From Shewanella gelidii (lineage in GTDB: Bacteria > Pseudomonadota > Gammaproteobacteria > Enterobacterales > Shewanellaceae): DNA of 64,000 nucleotides. The DNA lies in contig NZ_BMPZ01000001.1 in the NCBI RefSeq assembly GCF_014647855.1, forward strand, positions 124,001 to 188,000. Reading direction: 5' to 3'. The notes beneath the pieces were generated by a model. That model did not search any database. It saw nothing but the letters and a program-made list of their open reading frames with translations, and was not told the DNA's origin. The position numbers were made by a program, and so were the translations under genes. Positions 45,379 through 57,967 of this stretch are shown here, one piece after another. Within the stretch, counting starts at the first letter, position 1. Every line of letters begins with the position of its first letter.

Positions 45379-46956
45379 TCATTCCCACTCAATTGTCGCT
45401 GGCGGCTTACCCGAAATATCGTAAACCACGCGTGAGATCCCATCAATTTCATTGATAATGCGGTTCGATACACGACCTAAGAAATCATACGGTAGATGTG
45501 CCCAGTGTGCGGTCATAAAGTCAATCGTCTCAACCGCTCGTAAAGAAACAACCCAGTCATATTTACGACCATCACCCATTACGCCAACCGAGCGAACAGG
45601 TAAAAAGACGGTAAATGCTTGGCTAACTTTGTCGTAGAGCTCAGCTTTTCTTAGCTCATCGATAAAGATTGCATCCGCCAATCTTAGTAAGTCACAATAC
45701 TCTTTCTTAATCTCACCCAACACACGCACGCCAAGGCCTGGTCCAGGGAACGGGTGACGATATAGCATGTCATATGGCAAGCCCAGTTCTAAACCAATTT
45801 TACGCACTTCATCCTTAAAGAGTTCACGCAATGGTTCAACAAGACCCAGCTCCATGTCATCAGGTAATCCACCGACATTGTGGTGTGATTTGATCACATG
45901 CGCCTTACCCGTAGCACTGCCTGCAGATTCAATCACATCAGGGTAGATCGTACCTTGAGCAAGCCATTTTGCATTGACGCACTTCTTCGATTCTTCATCA
46001 AAAATGTCGACAAACACATGGCCAATAATTTTACGTTTAGCTTCTGGGTCACTTTCGCCCTTGAGCGCATCAAGGAAACGGTTTTCAGCTTCAACATGAA
46101 TGATATTAAGACCAAAATGATCACCAAACATATCCATCACTTGCGTTGCTTCATTTAAGCGAAGTAATCCGTTGTCAACGAATACACACGTCAGCTTGTC
46201 CCCTATCGCGCGATGTAGCAGCATCGCCACAACCGATGAGTCAACACCACCAGAAAGACCAAGAATGACTTCATCATCGCCGATTTGTTTTTTCAGGCGC
46301 GCGATCGCATCTTCAATGATTGATGAAGGCTTCCAATTGGCGGGGCAACCACAAATCTCTAACGCAAAGTGCTCAAGCATACGCTTGCCTTGGCGCGTGT
46401 GGGTTACTTCAGGGTGGAATTGCACGCCGTAAAACTGTTTGTCTTCATTTGCCATTGCGGCGTATGGGCATGTCTCTGTGTTCGCAACAGCTACAAAGCC
46501 TTCTGGAATTTCAGAAACTTTATCACCGTGGCTCATCCACACGTCAAGTAACGGCTTACCCGATTCACTGACCGCATCTTCAATCGCTTTAAATAGCGCA
46601 GATGGCGCCTGCAATTCGACTTGAGCGTAGCCAAACTCACCCTCACCAATCCCTTGAATAACCTTGCCACCGAGCTGTTCAGACATCGTTTGCATGCCGT
46701 AACAAATCCCAAGGACTGGTACACCCGCTTCAAACACATATTGTGGCGCACGAGGTGAGTTTTCAGCAGTTACGCTTTCAGGTCCACCCGCGAGAATAAT
46801 GCCGTTCGGGGCAAAGCCTTTAATTTGCTCTTCAGACACATCCCACGCCCACAGTTCACAGTAGACACCGATTTCACGGATTCGACGTGCGATTAATTGG
46901 GTATATTGAGATCCAAAATCAAGGATCAGGATTTTATGCTCATGAATATCGCTCAT
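45379..46956 (-). CDS. guaA: GMP synthase (glutamine-hydrolysing) GuaA
   Basis: GuaA makes GMP from XMP, glutamine and ATP. The 525-residue product has a class I glutaminase domain (about 8-205; Cys in GICYGMQ, His/Glu in FHPEVTHT). An ATP-pyrophosphatase domain (PP-loop [10 protein letters not shown], about 235) and a C-terminal dimerisation domain ending KPPATIEWE follow. It lies downstream of guaB on the same strand with an 88-bp gap, the usual guaBA operon. Confidence 0.99.
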   Translation of the reverse strand: MSDIHEHKILILDFGSQYTQLIARRIREIGVYCELWAWDVSEEQIKGFAPNGIILAGGPESVTAENSPRAPQYVFEAGVPVLGICYGMQTMSEQLGGKVIQGIGEGEFGYAQVELQAPSALFKAIEDAVSESGKPLLDVWMSHGDKVSEIPEGFVAVANTETCPYAAMANEDKQFYGVQFHPEVTHTRQGKRMLEHFALEICGCPANWKPSSIIEDAIARLKKQIGDDEVILGLSGGVDSSVVAMLLHRAIGDKLTCVFVDNGLLRLNEATQVMDMFGDHFGLNIIHVEAENRFLDALKGESDPEAKRKIIGHVFVDIFDEESKKCVNAKWLAQGTIYPDVIESAGSATGKAHVIKSHHNVGGLPDDMELGLVEPLRELFKDEVRKIGLELGLPYDMLYRHPFPGPGLGVRVLGEIKKEYCDLLRLADAIFIDELRKAELYDKVSQAFTVFLPVRSVGVMGDGRKYDWVVSLRAVETIDFMTAHWAHLPYDFLGRVSNRIINEIDGISRVVYDISGKPPATIEWE

Positions 46957-47044
46957 GGGAAACCTTTTTGTTCGCTTAAATTTGTAGGGATTGAATTCAA
47001 ATCAATGAGGGCAATCGTGTTTGCCCTCATATTCCATTGTGGAG

Positions 47045-48574
<1,530 letters not shown>

Positions 48575-48642
48575 TTATACCTTGCATATACGCAGTGGTA
48601 AATGGAAAATAGTAAAAAATTACCATTAGCGGCTAAATCCTG

Positions 48643-49986
48643 ATGCAAACGCTAAAAAACAACGTTTATACAGTCTCTAAGCTGAACGGTGAAGTTCGAC
48701 AAATTTTGGAGAATCAACTTGGAAAAATCTGGTTAGAAGCTGAAATCTCCAATTTTTCCTCGCCAAGTTCAGGCCACTGGTACCTCACGCTTAAGGATAG
48801 TCGCTCTCAAGTTCGTTGCGCGATGTTTAAAGGCCGTAACCGTTCCGTCACCTTTGTTCCCAATAATGGACAACAAGTTCTGGTGAAAGGCACGATTAGT
48901 GTTTATGAGCCGAGAGGTGATTATCAGCTCATTATCGACAGCATGCTTCCGGCAGGTGATGGTCTTTTAGCACAGCAATATGAAGCGTTGAAGATGAAGC
49001 TCGCCGCAGAAGGCATGTTTTCTGTGGAGACCAAACGCACCTTACCATCCCCCATTGGTAAAGTCGGCATCATCACCTCCCCAACCGGTGCCGCAATACG
49101 CGATATATTACATGTGCTGCATCGACGAGACCCGTCACTCGAGGTTGTGATCTACCCAAGCCAGGTGCAAGGGGAAATCGCGGCAAAAGAGCTGTGTCGA
49201 GCCATAGAGGTTGCCAATGAGAGAGCTGAAGTTGATGTGTTGCTCCTCACGCGTGGTGGCGGCTCTTTAGAAGATTTATGGTGCTTTAATAGCGAAGCGC
49301 TTGCCCATACAATATACAATAGTGCAATCCCCGTTGTGTCTGCTGTTGGCCATGAAGTCGATACCACTATCAGTGATTATGTGGCTGATTTAAGAGCCCC
49401 GACCCCTTCAGCAGCGGCAGAAATTCTTTCTTCAGATAGTGAGCAGCGACGTCAACAAATCAACCGGTGGCACGATCGCTTACAACAAAGCTGGCAGCAT
49501 TTTAGCTTGAAGCGCGCGAATCAGCTGCAACACATACAACATCAACTCTCTCGGCAAGACCCCAAAGTTCGCTTACAAAGCCTTCAACAGAAATTTGATG
49601 AGTTTGAGTATCGGCTTAACCAATCTGTCAGCCAGAAACTAAATCGGCACTACGTCATACAGCAGCAACTCTCTGCGAGGCTCTTACAACGTTCCCCTGC
49701 AAATAAACTTGATTTAGCAGAGCGACAACTAACCTATTTAAGTCAAAGGTTAGACGGTGCAGTAGCCCAGACTTTTGAGCAGGCAAAGCAGCGATTTGAA
49801 TCAGCGGCTCACCAACTCGATACGGTTAGTCCTTTATCAACCCTTGGCCGTGGTTATAGCATTAGTCGAAACAATAAAGGCCAGCTTTTAACATCTTCAC
49901 ATGCGGCTAAAATTGGGGAAACGGTAGTGACGCAATTACATCAAGGCAGTCTGACCTCGACCATCACCCACATTGATGAGAGTTAA
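48643..49986 (+). CDS. xseA: Exodeoxyribonuclease VII large subunit XseA
   Basis: XseA is the catalytic subunit of a single-strand exonuclease. The 447-residue product has an N-terminal OB-fold (about 10-105; [35 protein letters not shown]), the catalytic core ([36 protein letters not shown]) and a long Gln-rich coiled-coil region (about 270-390). The C-terminal segment is [10 protein letters not shown]. It is divergent from guaB, as in related genomes; xseB is elsewhere. Confidence 0.98.
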   Translation: MQTLKNNVYTVSKLNGEVRQILENQLGKIWLEAEISNFSSPSSGHWYLTLKDSRSQVRCAMFKGRNRSVTFVPNNGQQVLVKGTISVYEPRGDYQLIIDSMLPAGDGLLAQQYEALKMKLAAEGMFSVETKRTLPSPIGKVGIITSPTGAAIRDILHVLHRRDPSLEVVIYPSQVQGEIAAKELCRAIEVANERAEVDVLLLTRGGGSLEDLWCFNSEALAHTIYNSAIPVVSAVGHEVDTTISDYVADLRAPTPSAAAEILSSDSEQRRQQINRWHDRLQQSWQHFSLKRANQLQHIQHQLSRQDPKVRLQSLQQKFDEFEYRLNQSVSQKLNRHYVIQQQLSARLLQRSPANKLDLAERQLTYLSQRLDGAVAQTFEQAKQRFESAAHQLDTVSPLSTLGRGYSISRNNKGQLLTSSHAAKIGETVVTQLHQGSLTSTITHIDES

Positions 49987-50134
49987 GATGGTTAAAATGA
50001 CGATGTGGTGATACGCATCTTCACGACTTAAATACTGAAAAGGTGCATCGTAATAATCAGCAGTTATTATCAAACAACGAGTAAACATCGTGGTAATGCT
50101 TCTGAGTTTACCTCCCCGTCGTAGTCAAAATCAC

Positions 50135-50161
50135 AAAAAAGGAACCCTAAGGTTCCTTTTT
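50135..50161. terminator. Bidirectional terminator between xseA and der
   Basis: A stem AAAAAGGAACC/GGTTCCTTTTT with loop CTAA has T-runs on both strands. It serves the converging xseA (plus) and der (minus) genes. Confidence 0.9.
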
Positions 50162-50194
50162 ATAGTGACATTCACGTTAAAAACGATTCAAAGA

Positions 50195-51661
50195 CTATTT
50201 CTTCTTGTCTTTGATATGACCCATCATACGTTTACGACGACGCTCCTGACTCAGTGTTAATTTCTCGACTTTCCCTTCAAATGGGTTGGCACCTTCATGA
50301 AAACGCAATTGAATTGGCGTGCCAACAACTTTGAGTGAACGACGGAAATAATTCATCATATAACGCTTGTAAGAATCGGGTAACTTGGCGACCTGGTTGC
50401 CATGGATGACAACGATTGGAGGGTTATAGCCACCAGCATGCGCATACTTTAGCTTCACACGTCGACCATTCACCATTGGTGGCTGATGATCATCCTGCGA
50501 CATTTGCATAATACGCGTTAACATCGACGTGCTCACGCGACGTGTAGCACTGTCATATGCTTCTTCAATAGACTCATACAAATGGCCAACGCCCGTACCA
50601 TGCAGTGCTGAGATAAAGTGAATGCGAGCGAAATCGATAAAGCCTAGACGGCGATCTAACTCACTCTTGACACGATCTTTTACTTCTTGATCAATGCCAT
50701 CCCATTTATTAACGGCGATAACCAGTGCTCGCCCAGCATTAAGCGCAAAACCAAGCAGCCCAAGATCTTGCTCAGCGATCCCTTCGCGCGCATCAATCAC
50801 AAGTAAAACAACGTTTGAGTCTTCAACAGCTTTCAAGGTTTTAATAACCGAGAACTTCTCCACGGTCTCGTGCACCTTCGCGCGACGGCGAACACCAGCC
50901 GTATCAATCAAAATGTACTCTCGGCCTTCACGCTCCATAGGGACATAGATACTGTCTCGGGTTGTGCCGGGCTGGTCATAAACCACCACGCGGTCTTCAC
51001 CGAGAATACGATTAATCAGCGTAGATTTACCGACATTGGGTTTGCCAATAATCGCTAACTTAATCGGCAAATCCTGCAAACGTTTTTGCTCTGCCTCTGC
51101 TTCTTCTTCACTATATTCACGCGCAGCCACGTCTTCATCTTGCTGACCATCTTTGCTGATACCCATCGCTTCAGCGTAAGGCGCCAGCGAATACTCAATC
51201 ATATTCGTCACACCTCGGCCCTGCGATGCAGCCATCTGGTAAACTTCACCAAGACCTAATGACCAAAACTCAGCACAAGCAGAGTCACCATCAATACCAT
51301 CAACTTTATTGGCAACCACAAAAGTCGTTTTATCACGACTACGTAGATGCTGGGCAATAGCCTGATCAGCCGCTGTCAAACCCGCTCTGGCATCTGTCAT
51401 GAACAAGACTACATCAGCTTCTTCAATGGCTGCCAAAGATTGCTCGGCCATTTTCGTTTCGATACCCTCTTCGGTACCGTCGATGCCACCAGTATCAACA
51501 ACAATAAACTCGTATCCAGCTAAATGGGCACGGCCATACTTGCGATCACGGGTTAACCCAGGATAGTCAGCGACTAACGCATCTCGCGTACGGGTGAGAC
51601 GGTTAAATAATGTGGATTTACCTACATTAGGCCGACCCACAAGGGCCACTACAGGAATCAT
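50195..51661 (-). CDS. der: Ribosome-assembly GTPase Der (EngA)
   Basis: Der is an essential double GTPase in 50S subunit maturation. The 488-residue product has two G domains, with P-loops [15 protein letters not shown] (near residue 8) and [15 protein letters not shown] (near 212). Matching DTGG/DTAG switch motifs, NKVD and NKWD follow. A C-terminal KH-like domain ([18 protein letters not shown]) and a basic tail ([15 protein letters not shown]) complete it. It follows bamB after a terminator. Confidence 0.99.
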   Translation of the reverse strand: MIPVVALVGRPNVGKSTLFNRLTRTRDALVADYPGLTRDRKYGRAHLAGYEFIVVDTGGIDGTEEGIETKMAEQSLAAIEEADVVLFMTDARAGLTAADQAIAQHLRSRDKTTFVVANKVDGIDGDSACAEFWSLGLGEVYQMAASQGRGVTNMIEYSLAPYAEAMGISKDGQQDEDVAAREYSEEEAEAEQKRLQDLPIKLAIIGKPNVGKSTLINRILGEDRVVVYDQPGTTRDSIYVPMEREGREYILIDTAGVRRRAKVHETVEKFSVIKTLKAVEDSNVVLLVIDAREGIAEQDLGLLGFALNAGRALVIAVNKWDGIDQEVKDRVKSELDRRLGFIDFARIHFISALHGTGVGHLYESIEEAYDSATRRVSTSMLTRIMQMSQDDHQPPMVNGRRVKLKYAHAGGYNPPIVVIHGNQVAKLPDSYKRYMMNYFRRSLKVVGTPIQLRFHEGANPFEGKVEKLTLSQERRRKRMMGHIKDKKK

Positions 51662-51695
51662 GTTTTTGCCTCAATTTACTTCTTTATAATTAAAA

Positions 51696-51722
51696 AGCCC
51701 CCAGAACACACTTCCGGGGGCT
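51696..51722 (-). terminator. Terminator after bamB
   Basis: A 7-bp stem AGCCCCC/GGGGGCT, with possible inner pairs, has TTTTT on the minus strand, 22 bp after the bamB stop and 35 bp before der. Confidence 0.85.
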
Positions 51723-51744
51723 ATCAATGCTATTGCATTCAGCG

Positions 51745-52932
51745 CTACGGAAGCGTAACGGTAGCGACTTTACCCGCCCGAGTTTGCACATATAGCTTAT
51801 CTGCAACAACGACAGGTTGGCTATACAAGCCTGAATCATCTATTTTAAGACGGCCTTCAATCTTACCACTTTCACGCGCTATAAAATGAAGGTAGCCTTC
51901 AAAATCACCAACCACAACATACTCGCCAAATACGGCAGCAGAAGTTAGATTGCGATTAATCAGCTCAGAGTTACTCCATAACTCTAGCCCATTACGCTTA
52001 TCCACGGCATAAATGCGGCTGTAATCATCAACAACAAATAAGCTTAGGCCAGATACAGCCAGCTCGTTGAAGCTAGAATATTTACGCGACCAAATAATAC
52101 GACCCGAGCGCATCTCCATCGCCACAAGGTTACCGTTATAACTCACTGCGTAAAGATTTTGGCCCACGATCACCGGCTTCATATCGACATCAGCCATGCG
52201 CGTGAATTCATTGCCACCAGTAGGCGTATAGATTGGTTGTTGCCAAGCCGTTTGCCCATTGCTTTTGATAATCACTGAGACTTTGCCATCGGCACTGCCA
52301 ACAAAAAAGCCGCCAGATTCATAAGCAGGCGAACCTGTACCGCGAAGCGTTAAGTTAGGGAGTTGGTTCTCATTGGTCCAAACTTGCTTACCACTCTCAA
52401 CATCATAAGCTTCAATGGTGCCAATACCGGTATGTACCACAACGATATCTTCAGCAACGGTTGGTGCTGAAAGCACTTCTCCGCTTGTAAGTGCATACCA
52501 TGCCAGCTCACCAGTCTCAGCGTCTAGCGCACCAAGCATGCCGCTCTCACCACCAATAAAGACTTTATTTCGCGCCGCGGTTATACCACCGGACAAACGC
52601 GCACCTTTATTTTTTGCCAAAGCAGCTGAACGAAATACTTCGCTAAAATCTCGGCTCCATACCTGATCACCGGTGTTTTCGTCAAAGGCAGCAACCTCTC
52701 CGAATCGACCCGCAACAAAAACTTTGCCGTAGCGAACCGCAGGAGACAATTGCGAATAGAAGCTCCCGACGCCGTTGCCAACAGAGACACTCCAGCTCAC
52801 TTCAGGAAATACGCTAGCTTGTAACTCTTTTAAAGGCGCGGCTGGCTCTTCTTCAACATCATTTGATGAACATGAAGTCAGAACACTTAAACTTAAACCA
52901 CAAGCAATGAGGGTTTTACACCAAGATTTCAT
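51745..52932 (-). CDS. bamB: Outer membrane protein assembly factor BamB
   Basis: BamB is the beta-propeller lipoprotein of the BAM complex that folds outer-membrane beta-barrels. The 395-residue product begins MKSWCKTLIACGLSLSVLTS with lipobox LTSC. It contains repeated PQQ-type blades (VFVAGRFGEVAAFDENTGDQ; VFIGGESGMLGALDAETGEL; LYVQTRAGKVATVTLP). AAGGA lies 6 nt before the ATG at 52932; the TTG at 52938 is less likely. It directly follows yfgM. Confidence 0.97.
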   Translation of the reverse strand: MKSWCKTLIACGLSLSVLTSCSSNDVEEEPAAPLKELQASVFPEVSWSVSVGNGVGSFYSQLSPAVRYGKVFVAGRFGEVAAFDENTGDQVWSRDFSEVFRSAALAKNKGARLSGGITAARNKVFIGGESGMLGALDAETGELAWYALTSGEVLSAPTVAEDIVVVHTGIGTIEAYDVESGKQVWTNENQLPNLTLRGTGSPAYESGGFFVGSADGKVSVIIKSNGQTAWQQPIYTPTGGNEFTRMADVDMKPVIVGQNLYAVSYNGNLVAMEMRSGRIIWSRKYSSFNELAVSGLSLFVVDDYSRIYAVDKRNGLELWSNSELINRNLTSAAVFGEYVVVGDFEGYLHFIARESGKIEGRLKIDDSGLYSQPVVVADKLYVQTRAGKVATVTLP

Positions 52933-52941
52933 TGGCAATCC

Positions 52942-53562
52942 TTAGGCTTGATTCAAGCTATCAAGTTTCATTTTTAGGCCTGGGCTTGCAGCAGCTCCAC
53001 CCTTGTCCATTGCAGATTGATAAGCAACCTTTGCTTTCTCAACATCGCCCTGACGACTCAAAAAGTCACCTTTTAATTCATCGCGCTGCGCAAGGAAAGC
53101 TTCATCAGTCACTTGCTCTAAAGTGGCGATTGCTGTTGCAAGCTGGCCTTGCTCAGCTTGAATCCGCGCAAGGCGAATGGTCGCAATCACATCAAGGCTA
53201 GAACCTGGCTTGGCTGCTATCACTTGTTTTAATACTTTTTCTGCTTCGGCTAAATCACCTGCATCAACCGCAGCTTTCGCCAAGATCAAGTCAAGCATCG
53301 CTTGATAACCTTTTTGGTCGTGGGCTGTGCTAAATTCTGCGGCCGCTGTTTTCATCGCAACAGGGTCTGCACGCTGTAAGCCTACACTTTGAAATGCTTC
53401 AGAAGCTTTCTCTTGTTGGGTGACTTTATAATCAGAATAGGTATTCCAACCATATAAGCCTCCTAGACCTACGACCGCACCGATAATGATCGATGTTCCA
53501 TAGTCCTTCCAAAATGTTTTGATTGCGTCAACTTGTTGTTCTTCTGTGCTATAAATTTCCAC
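52942..53562 (-). CDS. yfgM: YfgM-family periplasmic chaperone/TPR membrane protein
   Basis: YfgM is an inner-membrane protein with a periplasmic TPR domain, linked in E. coli to the Sec translocon and PpiD. The product has 206 residues from a GTG at 53562 (MEIYSTEEQQ), with GGGGA 7 nt upstream. One TM helix (about 19-38, TSIIIGAVVGLGGLYGW) is followed by TPR-like helices rich in Ala/Gln/Leu. It lies between hisS and bamB in the canonical order. Confidence 0.93.
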   Translation of the reverse strand: MEIYSTEEQQVDAIKTFWKDYGTSIIIGAVVGLGGLYGWNTYSDYKVTQQEKASEAFQSVGLQRADPVAMKTAAAEFSTAHDQKGYQAMLDLILAKAAVDAGDLAEAEKVLKQVIAAKPGSSLDVIATIRLARIQAEQGQLATAIATLEQVTDEAFLAQRDELKGDFLSRQGDVEKAKVAYQSAMDKGGAAASPGLKMKLDSLNQA

Positions 53563-53576
53563 GCACACTTCCCCTC

Positions 53577-54854
53577 TTATTCAACCAATCCAGCCAAAGT
53601 CGTTACCAGATCATCACGGGCAACGAGCTGTTGTTCATTATTATTTCGCAAATGCTTCACTGCAACTTGACCCGCAGCGATTTCATTTTCCCCAAGGATA
53701 AGCGCGATACTTGCACCACTCTTATCAGCTCGTTTCATTTGCTTTTTAAAATTACCACCACCACAGTGGCTCATTACTTTAAGCTGTGGCAGTTGTTGGC
53801 GTAACTGCTCTGCGACTTTAATCGCTTCTATCTTACAATTGTCACCCATTGCCGTGACATACACATCAACAGGTGCCGGAATATCTTTAGTCAGTTCCAA
53901 GGTTTCTAGCAGTAAAACTATACGCTCCAGCCCCATTGCAAAACCAACTGCTGGAGTGTCCTTTCCACCTAATTGACCCACTAAGCCGTCATAACGGCCA
54001 CCCGCCAAAACAGTACCTTGGGCACCTAAACTTGACGTGACCCACTCAAAAACAGTGCGATTATAGTAGTCAAGTCCACGGACGAGCCTTGGATTAATGG
54101 TGTATTGGATACCCACAGCGTCAAGGAGTTCACACAAATGTGAAAAATGTCCTTTTGAATCTTCGCCAAGGTAATCAGAAAGCTGAGGTGCGTCTGTTAA
54201 TAAAGCTTGAACCTCTGGATTTTTTGAATCTAAAACACGTAGAGGATTGGTGTACATACGACGCTGGCTATCTTCATCTAACTGGTCTTTATATTGCTCT
54301 AAAAAAGCAATTAAAGCGTCACGATATGTCGCGCGTTCTTCACTGTCACCAAGGGTATTTAACTCAAGTGTTACATGCTCACTTATTCCAAGTTTTTCCC
54401 ATAAACGGGCCGACAACATCAACACTTCCGCATCGATATCAGCACTCGCTATACCATAGATTTCTACACCAAATTGGTGAAACTGACGATAGCGGCCTTT
54501 TTGCGGGCGCTCATGGCGAAACATTGGTCCCATATACCATAAACGCTGCTCTTGGTTATACAGCAACCCATGCTCGTTACCTGCTCGAACTGTGGATGCA
54601 GTGCCTTCAGGGCGCAGGGTCAAACTATCTCCGTTGCGATCTTCAAACGTATACATTTCTTTTTCGACAATATCGGTCACTTCACCAATAGAGCGTTTGA
54701 AAAGGTCAGTACTCTCAACGATAGGCATACGGATTTCACTATATCCATACGCACTGACAGAAGCTCGAAGTTCAGCTTCTACTTTTTGCCATAGAGGACT
54801 TTGAGTTGGCAGAATGTCATTCATTCCGCGAATCGCTTGGATCTGTTTTGCCAC
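53577..54854 (-). CDS. hisS: Histidyl-tRNA synthetase HisS
   Basis: This class II aminoacyl-tRNA synthetase charges tRNA-His. I choose the GTG at 54854 (425 residues, like the 424 of E. coli), beginning [20 protein letters not shown] at 54890 would add 12 residues. Motifs: [11 protein letters not shown] (motif 2 region), [34 protein letters not shown] and GGRYDGLV (histidine-specific), [10 protein letters not shown] (motif 3). It lies downstream of ispG and upstream of yfgM. Confidence 0.98.
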   Translation of the reverse strand: MAKQIQAIRGMNDILPTQSPLWQKVEAELRASVSAYGYSEIRMPIVESTDLFKRSIGEVTDIVEKEMYTFEDRNGDSLTLRPEGTASTVRAGNEHGLLYNQEQRLWYMGPMFRHERPQKGRYRQFHQFGVEIYGIASADIDAEVLMLSARLWEKLGISEHVTLELNTLGDSEERATYRDALIAFLEQYKDQLDEDSQRRMYTNPLRVLDSKNPEVQALLTDAPQLSDYLGEDSKGHFSHLCELLDAVGIQYTINPRLVRGLDYYNRTVFEWVTSSLGAQGTVLAGGRYDGLVGQLGGKDTPAVGFAMGLERIVLLLETLELTKDIPAPVDVYVTAMGDNCKIEAIKVAEQLRQQLPQLKVMSHCGGGNFKKQMKRADKSGASIALILGENEIAAGQVAVKHLRNNNEQQLVARDDLVTTLAGLVE

Positions 54855-55003
54855 GGGCTCGACTCGTATTACTAGCTGATTAAAATTCAAAAATGTTCCG
54901 CATTATAGGCGTATCAGCGCCAAACGTAAAACAGCCTTTAAGGATTTCTCCCTAAAGGCGGTTGAAACATTTTAGTTTGTATAAAAAAAGCGCGCTTTCA
55001 GCG

Positions 55004-56119
55004 TTATTTGTCTTGTTCGTTTACTGGGATCCGATTTGCCATTAACTCAGCTTTTGCTCGAATTTTTGCTTCTAACTGATCCACAATTTTTTCATTATCA
55101 AAGCGCTCTTTTTGACGTTCTCCATCATCGTAATAACCACTCTTACGATTCCCGCCAGTGAGGCCAATATCGGAGACTAAGGCTTCGCCAGGTCCATTAA
55201 CTACACACCCAATAATCGACACATCCATTGCTGTCGTAACATCTTCTAAGCGCTCTTCTAAAGCATTGACCGTCGTAATGACATCGAACTCCTGACGAGA
55301 ACATGACGGGCAAGCAATGAAGTTAATGCCGCGAGAGCGAATACGTAGCGACTTTAAAATATCAAAACCGACTTTGATTTCTTCAACCGGATCAGCAGCA
55401 AGCGAAACCCGTAGCGTATCACCAATGCCTTCAGCCAGTAGCATTCCCATACCAACCGCTGATTTAACGGCACCGGCACGAGCGCCACCCGCTTCAGTAA
55501 TCCCGAGATGCAATGGTTGCTGAATTTGCTTGGCCAGCAAGCGATATGACTCAACAGCAAGGAAGACATCGGAAGCTTTAACACTCACCTTGAATTGATC
55601 AAAGTTCAGTCTATCTAAAATATCCACATGACGCATGGCCGACTCTAAGAGGGCTTCTGGCGTTGGCTCATGGTATTTATCCATGAGGTCTTTCTCTAAT
55701 GAACCACCATTAACCCCGATACGAATCGGAATGTTTTTATCACGAGCACAATCGACAACATTGCGAACACGTTCCTCATTGCCAATATTGCCAGGATTAA
55801 TCCGCAAGCAATCGACACCATATTCAGCAACTTTTAGTGCAATTCGATAATCAAAGTGAATATCTGCAATCAAAGGCACTTTGACTTGTTGTTTAATGAG
55901 CTTAAATGCTTCGGCGGCATCCATTGTCGGTACCGATACTCGAACTAAATCAGCACCTACATTTTCTAACGCTCGAATTTGAGCAACGGTCGCTTCGACA
56001 TCGGTCGTTCGCGTATTTGTCATCGACTGAACGGCAATGGGTGCTCCATCACCAATCGGTACATCACCAACATAAATTCGAGTTGATGGGCGTCTAATGA
56101 TTGGATTCTCGTTGTACAT
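55004..56119 (-). CDS. ispG: 4-hydroxy-3-methylbut-2-en-1-yl diphosphate synthase IspG
   Basis: IspG is the iron-sulfur enzyme making HMBPP in the non-mevalonate isoprenoid pathway. The 371-residue product has an N-terminal TIM barrel ([34 protein letters not shown]). The C-terminal [4Fe-4S] site has cysteines in [10 protein letters not shown] and GCVVNGPGE, which also gives the Glu ligand. It sits between rodZ and hisS, as is usual. Confidence 0.99.
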   Translation of the reverse strand: MYNENPIIRRPSTRIYVGDVPIGDGAPIAVQSMTNTRTTDVEATVAQIRALENVGADLVRVSVPTMDAAEAFKLIKQQVKVPLIADIHFDYRIALKVAEYGVDCLRINPGNIGNEERVRNVVDCARDKNIPIRIGVNGGSLEKDLMDKYHEPTPEALLESAMRHVDILDRLNFDQFKVSVKASDVFLAVESYRLLAKQIQQPLHLGITEAGGARAGAVKSAVGMGMLLAEGIGDTLRVSLAADPVEEIKVGFDILKSLRIRSRGINFIACPSCSRQEFDVITTVNALEERLEDVTTAMDVSIIGCVVNGPGEALVSDIGLTGGNRKSGYYDDGERQKERFDNEKIVDQLEAKIRAKAELMANRIPVNEQDK

Positions 56120-56160
56120 CTTAAGTTTGCTCTATTTGAATTCTTTGGGATTCACTACGA

Positions 56161-57150
56161 TTAACCTTGAACAGGTACCGTAATTCTAGCAACTCGATTA
56201 CGTGGGAACTGGCTCATATCAACAGACTCCCCATCAAGTTTCATCGAAACCACTTGCGGCGCACCAAGCACCAACTTAAAAGGAGGTTTTCCTGTGACAG
56301 AAATGGTTTTACCTGATTTTTTCAAATCATTAATCAATACTTTGCCTGTCGCATCGGTGGCTTTAATCCAGCAGTCACCAGTCAGGCTGACTTCTAACGC
56401 AGTCAACCCGTTTGCAGATTTCGCTAATTTTACAGCATCGACAGGAGTGTTGGGTGTGCTCTCTAACGCAGTTTCATCAATCGCTTGATTGACCGCGGTC
56501 ATTGCGGAAGACGAATCTTGCTCAGCAATGGAGGCTGCCATAACCACCGCAGCTTCACGCTCATTCAACTGCGGTTGATTGACTGCAGGCGCAGGTTCAG
56601 CGTCGTTATCTAGCGCGGTTTCAGGGGCCGCATTGGCTTCTGGTTCGCGGAGCATTGGAGACGGCTCATCTTCTAGTGATTCAGCAATCTCCTCAACTGT
56701 TGGTTGCGAAAAGTCTTTCCCAGACAGTAGCTCAGATTTTTGCACCCACCAAACAATCAATAATGTCAGTAAGACCGCTACAATCAAATAGGTTACTAAC
56801 ATTAAACGATTGTCTCGGGCTTCACGGCTGGTTTTGCGCGAAAAACTCTGCATTGCGTGCTCATCAACAGATGGCACCTGACGAGCAAGGCACGCCATCA
56901 CCTGAGGCTCTGAAGCCTCAACAATTCGAGCAAAATTCCTGACATAGCCACGGGCATAGGTTGAAGAAGCGATATCATTGAAACAATCTGCTTCAATATC
57001 TTTGACGATACTCGGTCGCAGGTGCAAACGCTCTGCAATGTCGTCTATCGACATGCCTTTTTGCTCTCGGGCGGCCCGTAGGATTGGACCTAGTGTTTCT
57101 TCGCGTTCACTCTCTTCTTGAGCGAACAGATCTTCGTTTTGATTTGTCAT
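56161..57150 (-). CDS. rodZ: Cell-shape protein RodZ
   Basis: RodZ anchors MreB filaments to the membrane. The 329-residue product has an N-terminal helix-turn-helix domain (about 20-85; LRAAREQKGMSIDDIAERLH) and one TM helix (about 117-139; LMLVTYLIVAVLLTLLIVWW). A Pro/Ala/Glu-rich periplasmic linker and a C-terminal beta domain (about 245-328; LEVSLTGDCWIKATDATGKV) complete it. Its ATG overlaps the pilW stop (ATGA). The wide linker is normal for the family. Confidence 0.95.
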   Translation of the reverse strand: MTNQNEDLFAQEESEREETLGPILRAAREQKGMSIDDIAERLHLRPSIVKDIEADCFNDIASSTYARGYVRNFARIVEASEPQVMACLARQVPSVDEHAMQSFSRKTSREARDNRLMLVTYLIVAVLLTLLIVWWVQKSELLSGKDFSQPTVEEIAESLEDEPSPMLREPEANAAPETALDNDAEPAPAVNQPQLNEREAAVVMAASIAEQDSSSAMTAVNQAIDETALESTPNTPVDAVKLAKSANGLTALEVSLTGDCWIKATDATGKVLINDLKKSGKTISVTGKPPFKLVLGAPQVVSMKLDGESVDMSQFPRNRVARITVPVQG

Positions 57151-57935
57151 TGTTGCAAACTTGTTTTGTACTGCAAGGCTTGGGGCGACTGGGGAAATTT
57201 AGCCAGCAAAATAAGGCCAAATCGTGAGGCCGCAATAAGATCATTCAACCCTTGCTCAATTTCTATTGCTAAAGCCAAGCTTTGAGCCGACTGCTGAGCA
57301 ACAGAATGATACCGCTCGAGCTGCCTTTTGGCCATGGTGTATTGTTGAGCGTCCATTTCCATATCGATTAACTCAAGCAAGGTTGATTGACGTCGAGGCT
57401 CATATTTTAACGCCATCTCAAAATACTGTCGTGCTTTTTCGATATGACCAGCTTCTTTGCTACAGAGGCCAAGGTTTTCATAGCTTGAGCCAATACGCGT
57501 ATATTTGGGAATATTGATGGCCGCTAAAAACATCTTCTCTGATTTTTCATACTTCTTCTGTTGGCAAAGAAACACACCAAAATTATTGTATGAATTACCG
57601 GTCGCTGTTGAGAGGCTGATTGCTTTTTCATAGGCTTCTTCGGCGCGAATAACCTCACCTACAGTTTGGAAATAGTAAGCTTTAGCAACATGTACATCTT
57701 CAAGGTATGGGGCGTATTCTTCTGCTTTGTCTAGGTTAAACTTCGCTTGAACACTATTGCCTTTCCTTAAATAGGTTAAACCTAAGTTAAGTCGGTCTCT
57801 GGCGGCTAACTCTTTATCAAATGTTCTTTGAGAGACGGGAATATCGGTACCAGTATAGGTACGCTCAGTAACACACGCTGTCATCGAAACAGCCAGCGTG
57901 AGCATTAAACAAATTTGTGGCAATCCTTGCTTCAT
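57147..57935 (-). CDS. pilW: Type IV pilus biogenesis lipoprotein PilW/PilF (TPR)
   Basis: This pilotin-like lipoprotein is needed for PilQ secretin assembly and pilus stability. It has 262 residues from the ATG at 57935, beginning MKQGLPQICLMLTLAVSMTA with lipobox MTAC. It carries six or so TPR repeats (RLNLGLTYLRKGNSVQAKFN; NSYNNFGVFLCQQKKYEKSE; SSYENLGLCSKEAGHIEKAR). Two upstream ATGs (57947, 57959) are possible. It lies between rlmN and rodZ, its usual place. Confidence 0.93.
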   Translation of the reverse strand: MKQGLPQICLMLTLAVSMTACVTERTYTGTDIPVSQRTFDKELAARDRLNLGLTYLRKGNSVQAKFNLDKAEEYAPYLEDVHVAKAYYFQTVGEVIRAEEAYEKAISLSTATGNSYNNFGVFLCQQKKYEKSEKMFLAAINIPKYTRIGSSYENLGLCSKEAGHIEKARQYFEMALKYEPRRQSTLLELIDMEMDAQQYTMAKRQLERYHSVAQQSAQSLALAIEIEQGLNDLIAASRFGLILLAKFPQSPQALQYKTSLQQ

Positions 57936-57967
57936 TGGCAAGCCCATTATTATTAGCAAACAAAGAG

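Noticed and set aside
48643..49986. xseA in opposite orientation to guaB as an inversion
   Set aside because: The divergent xseA/guaB arrangement is the normal order in related gammaproteobacteria.
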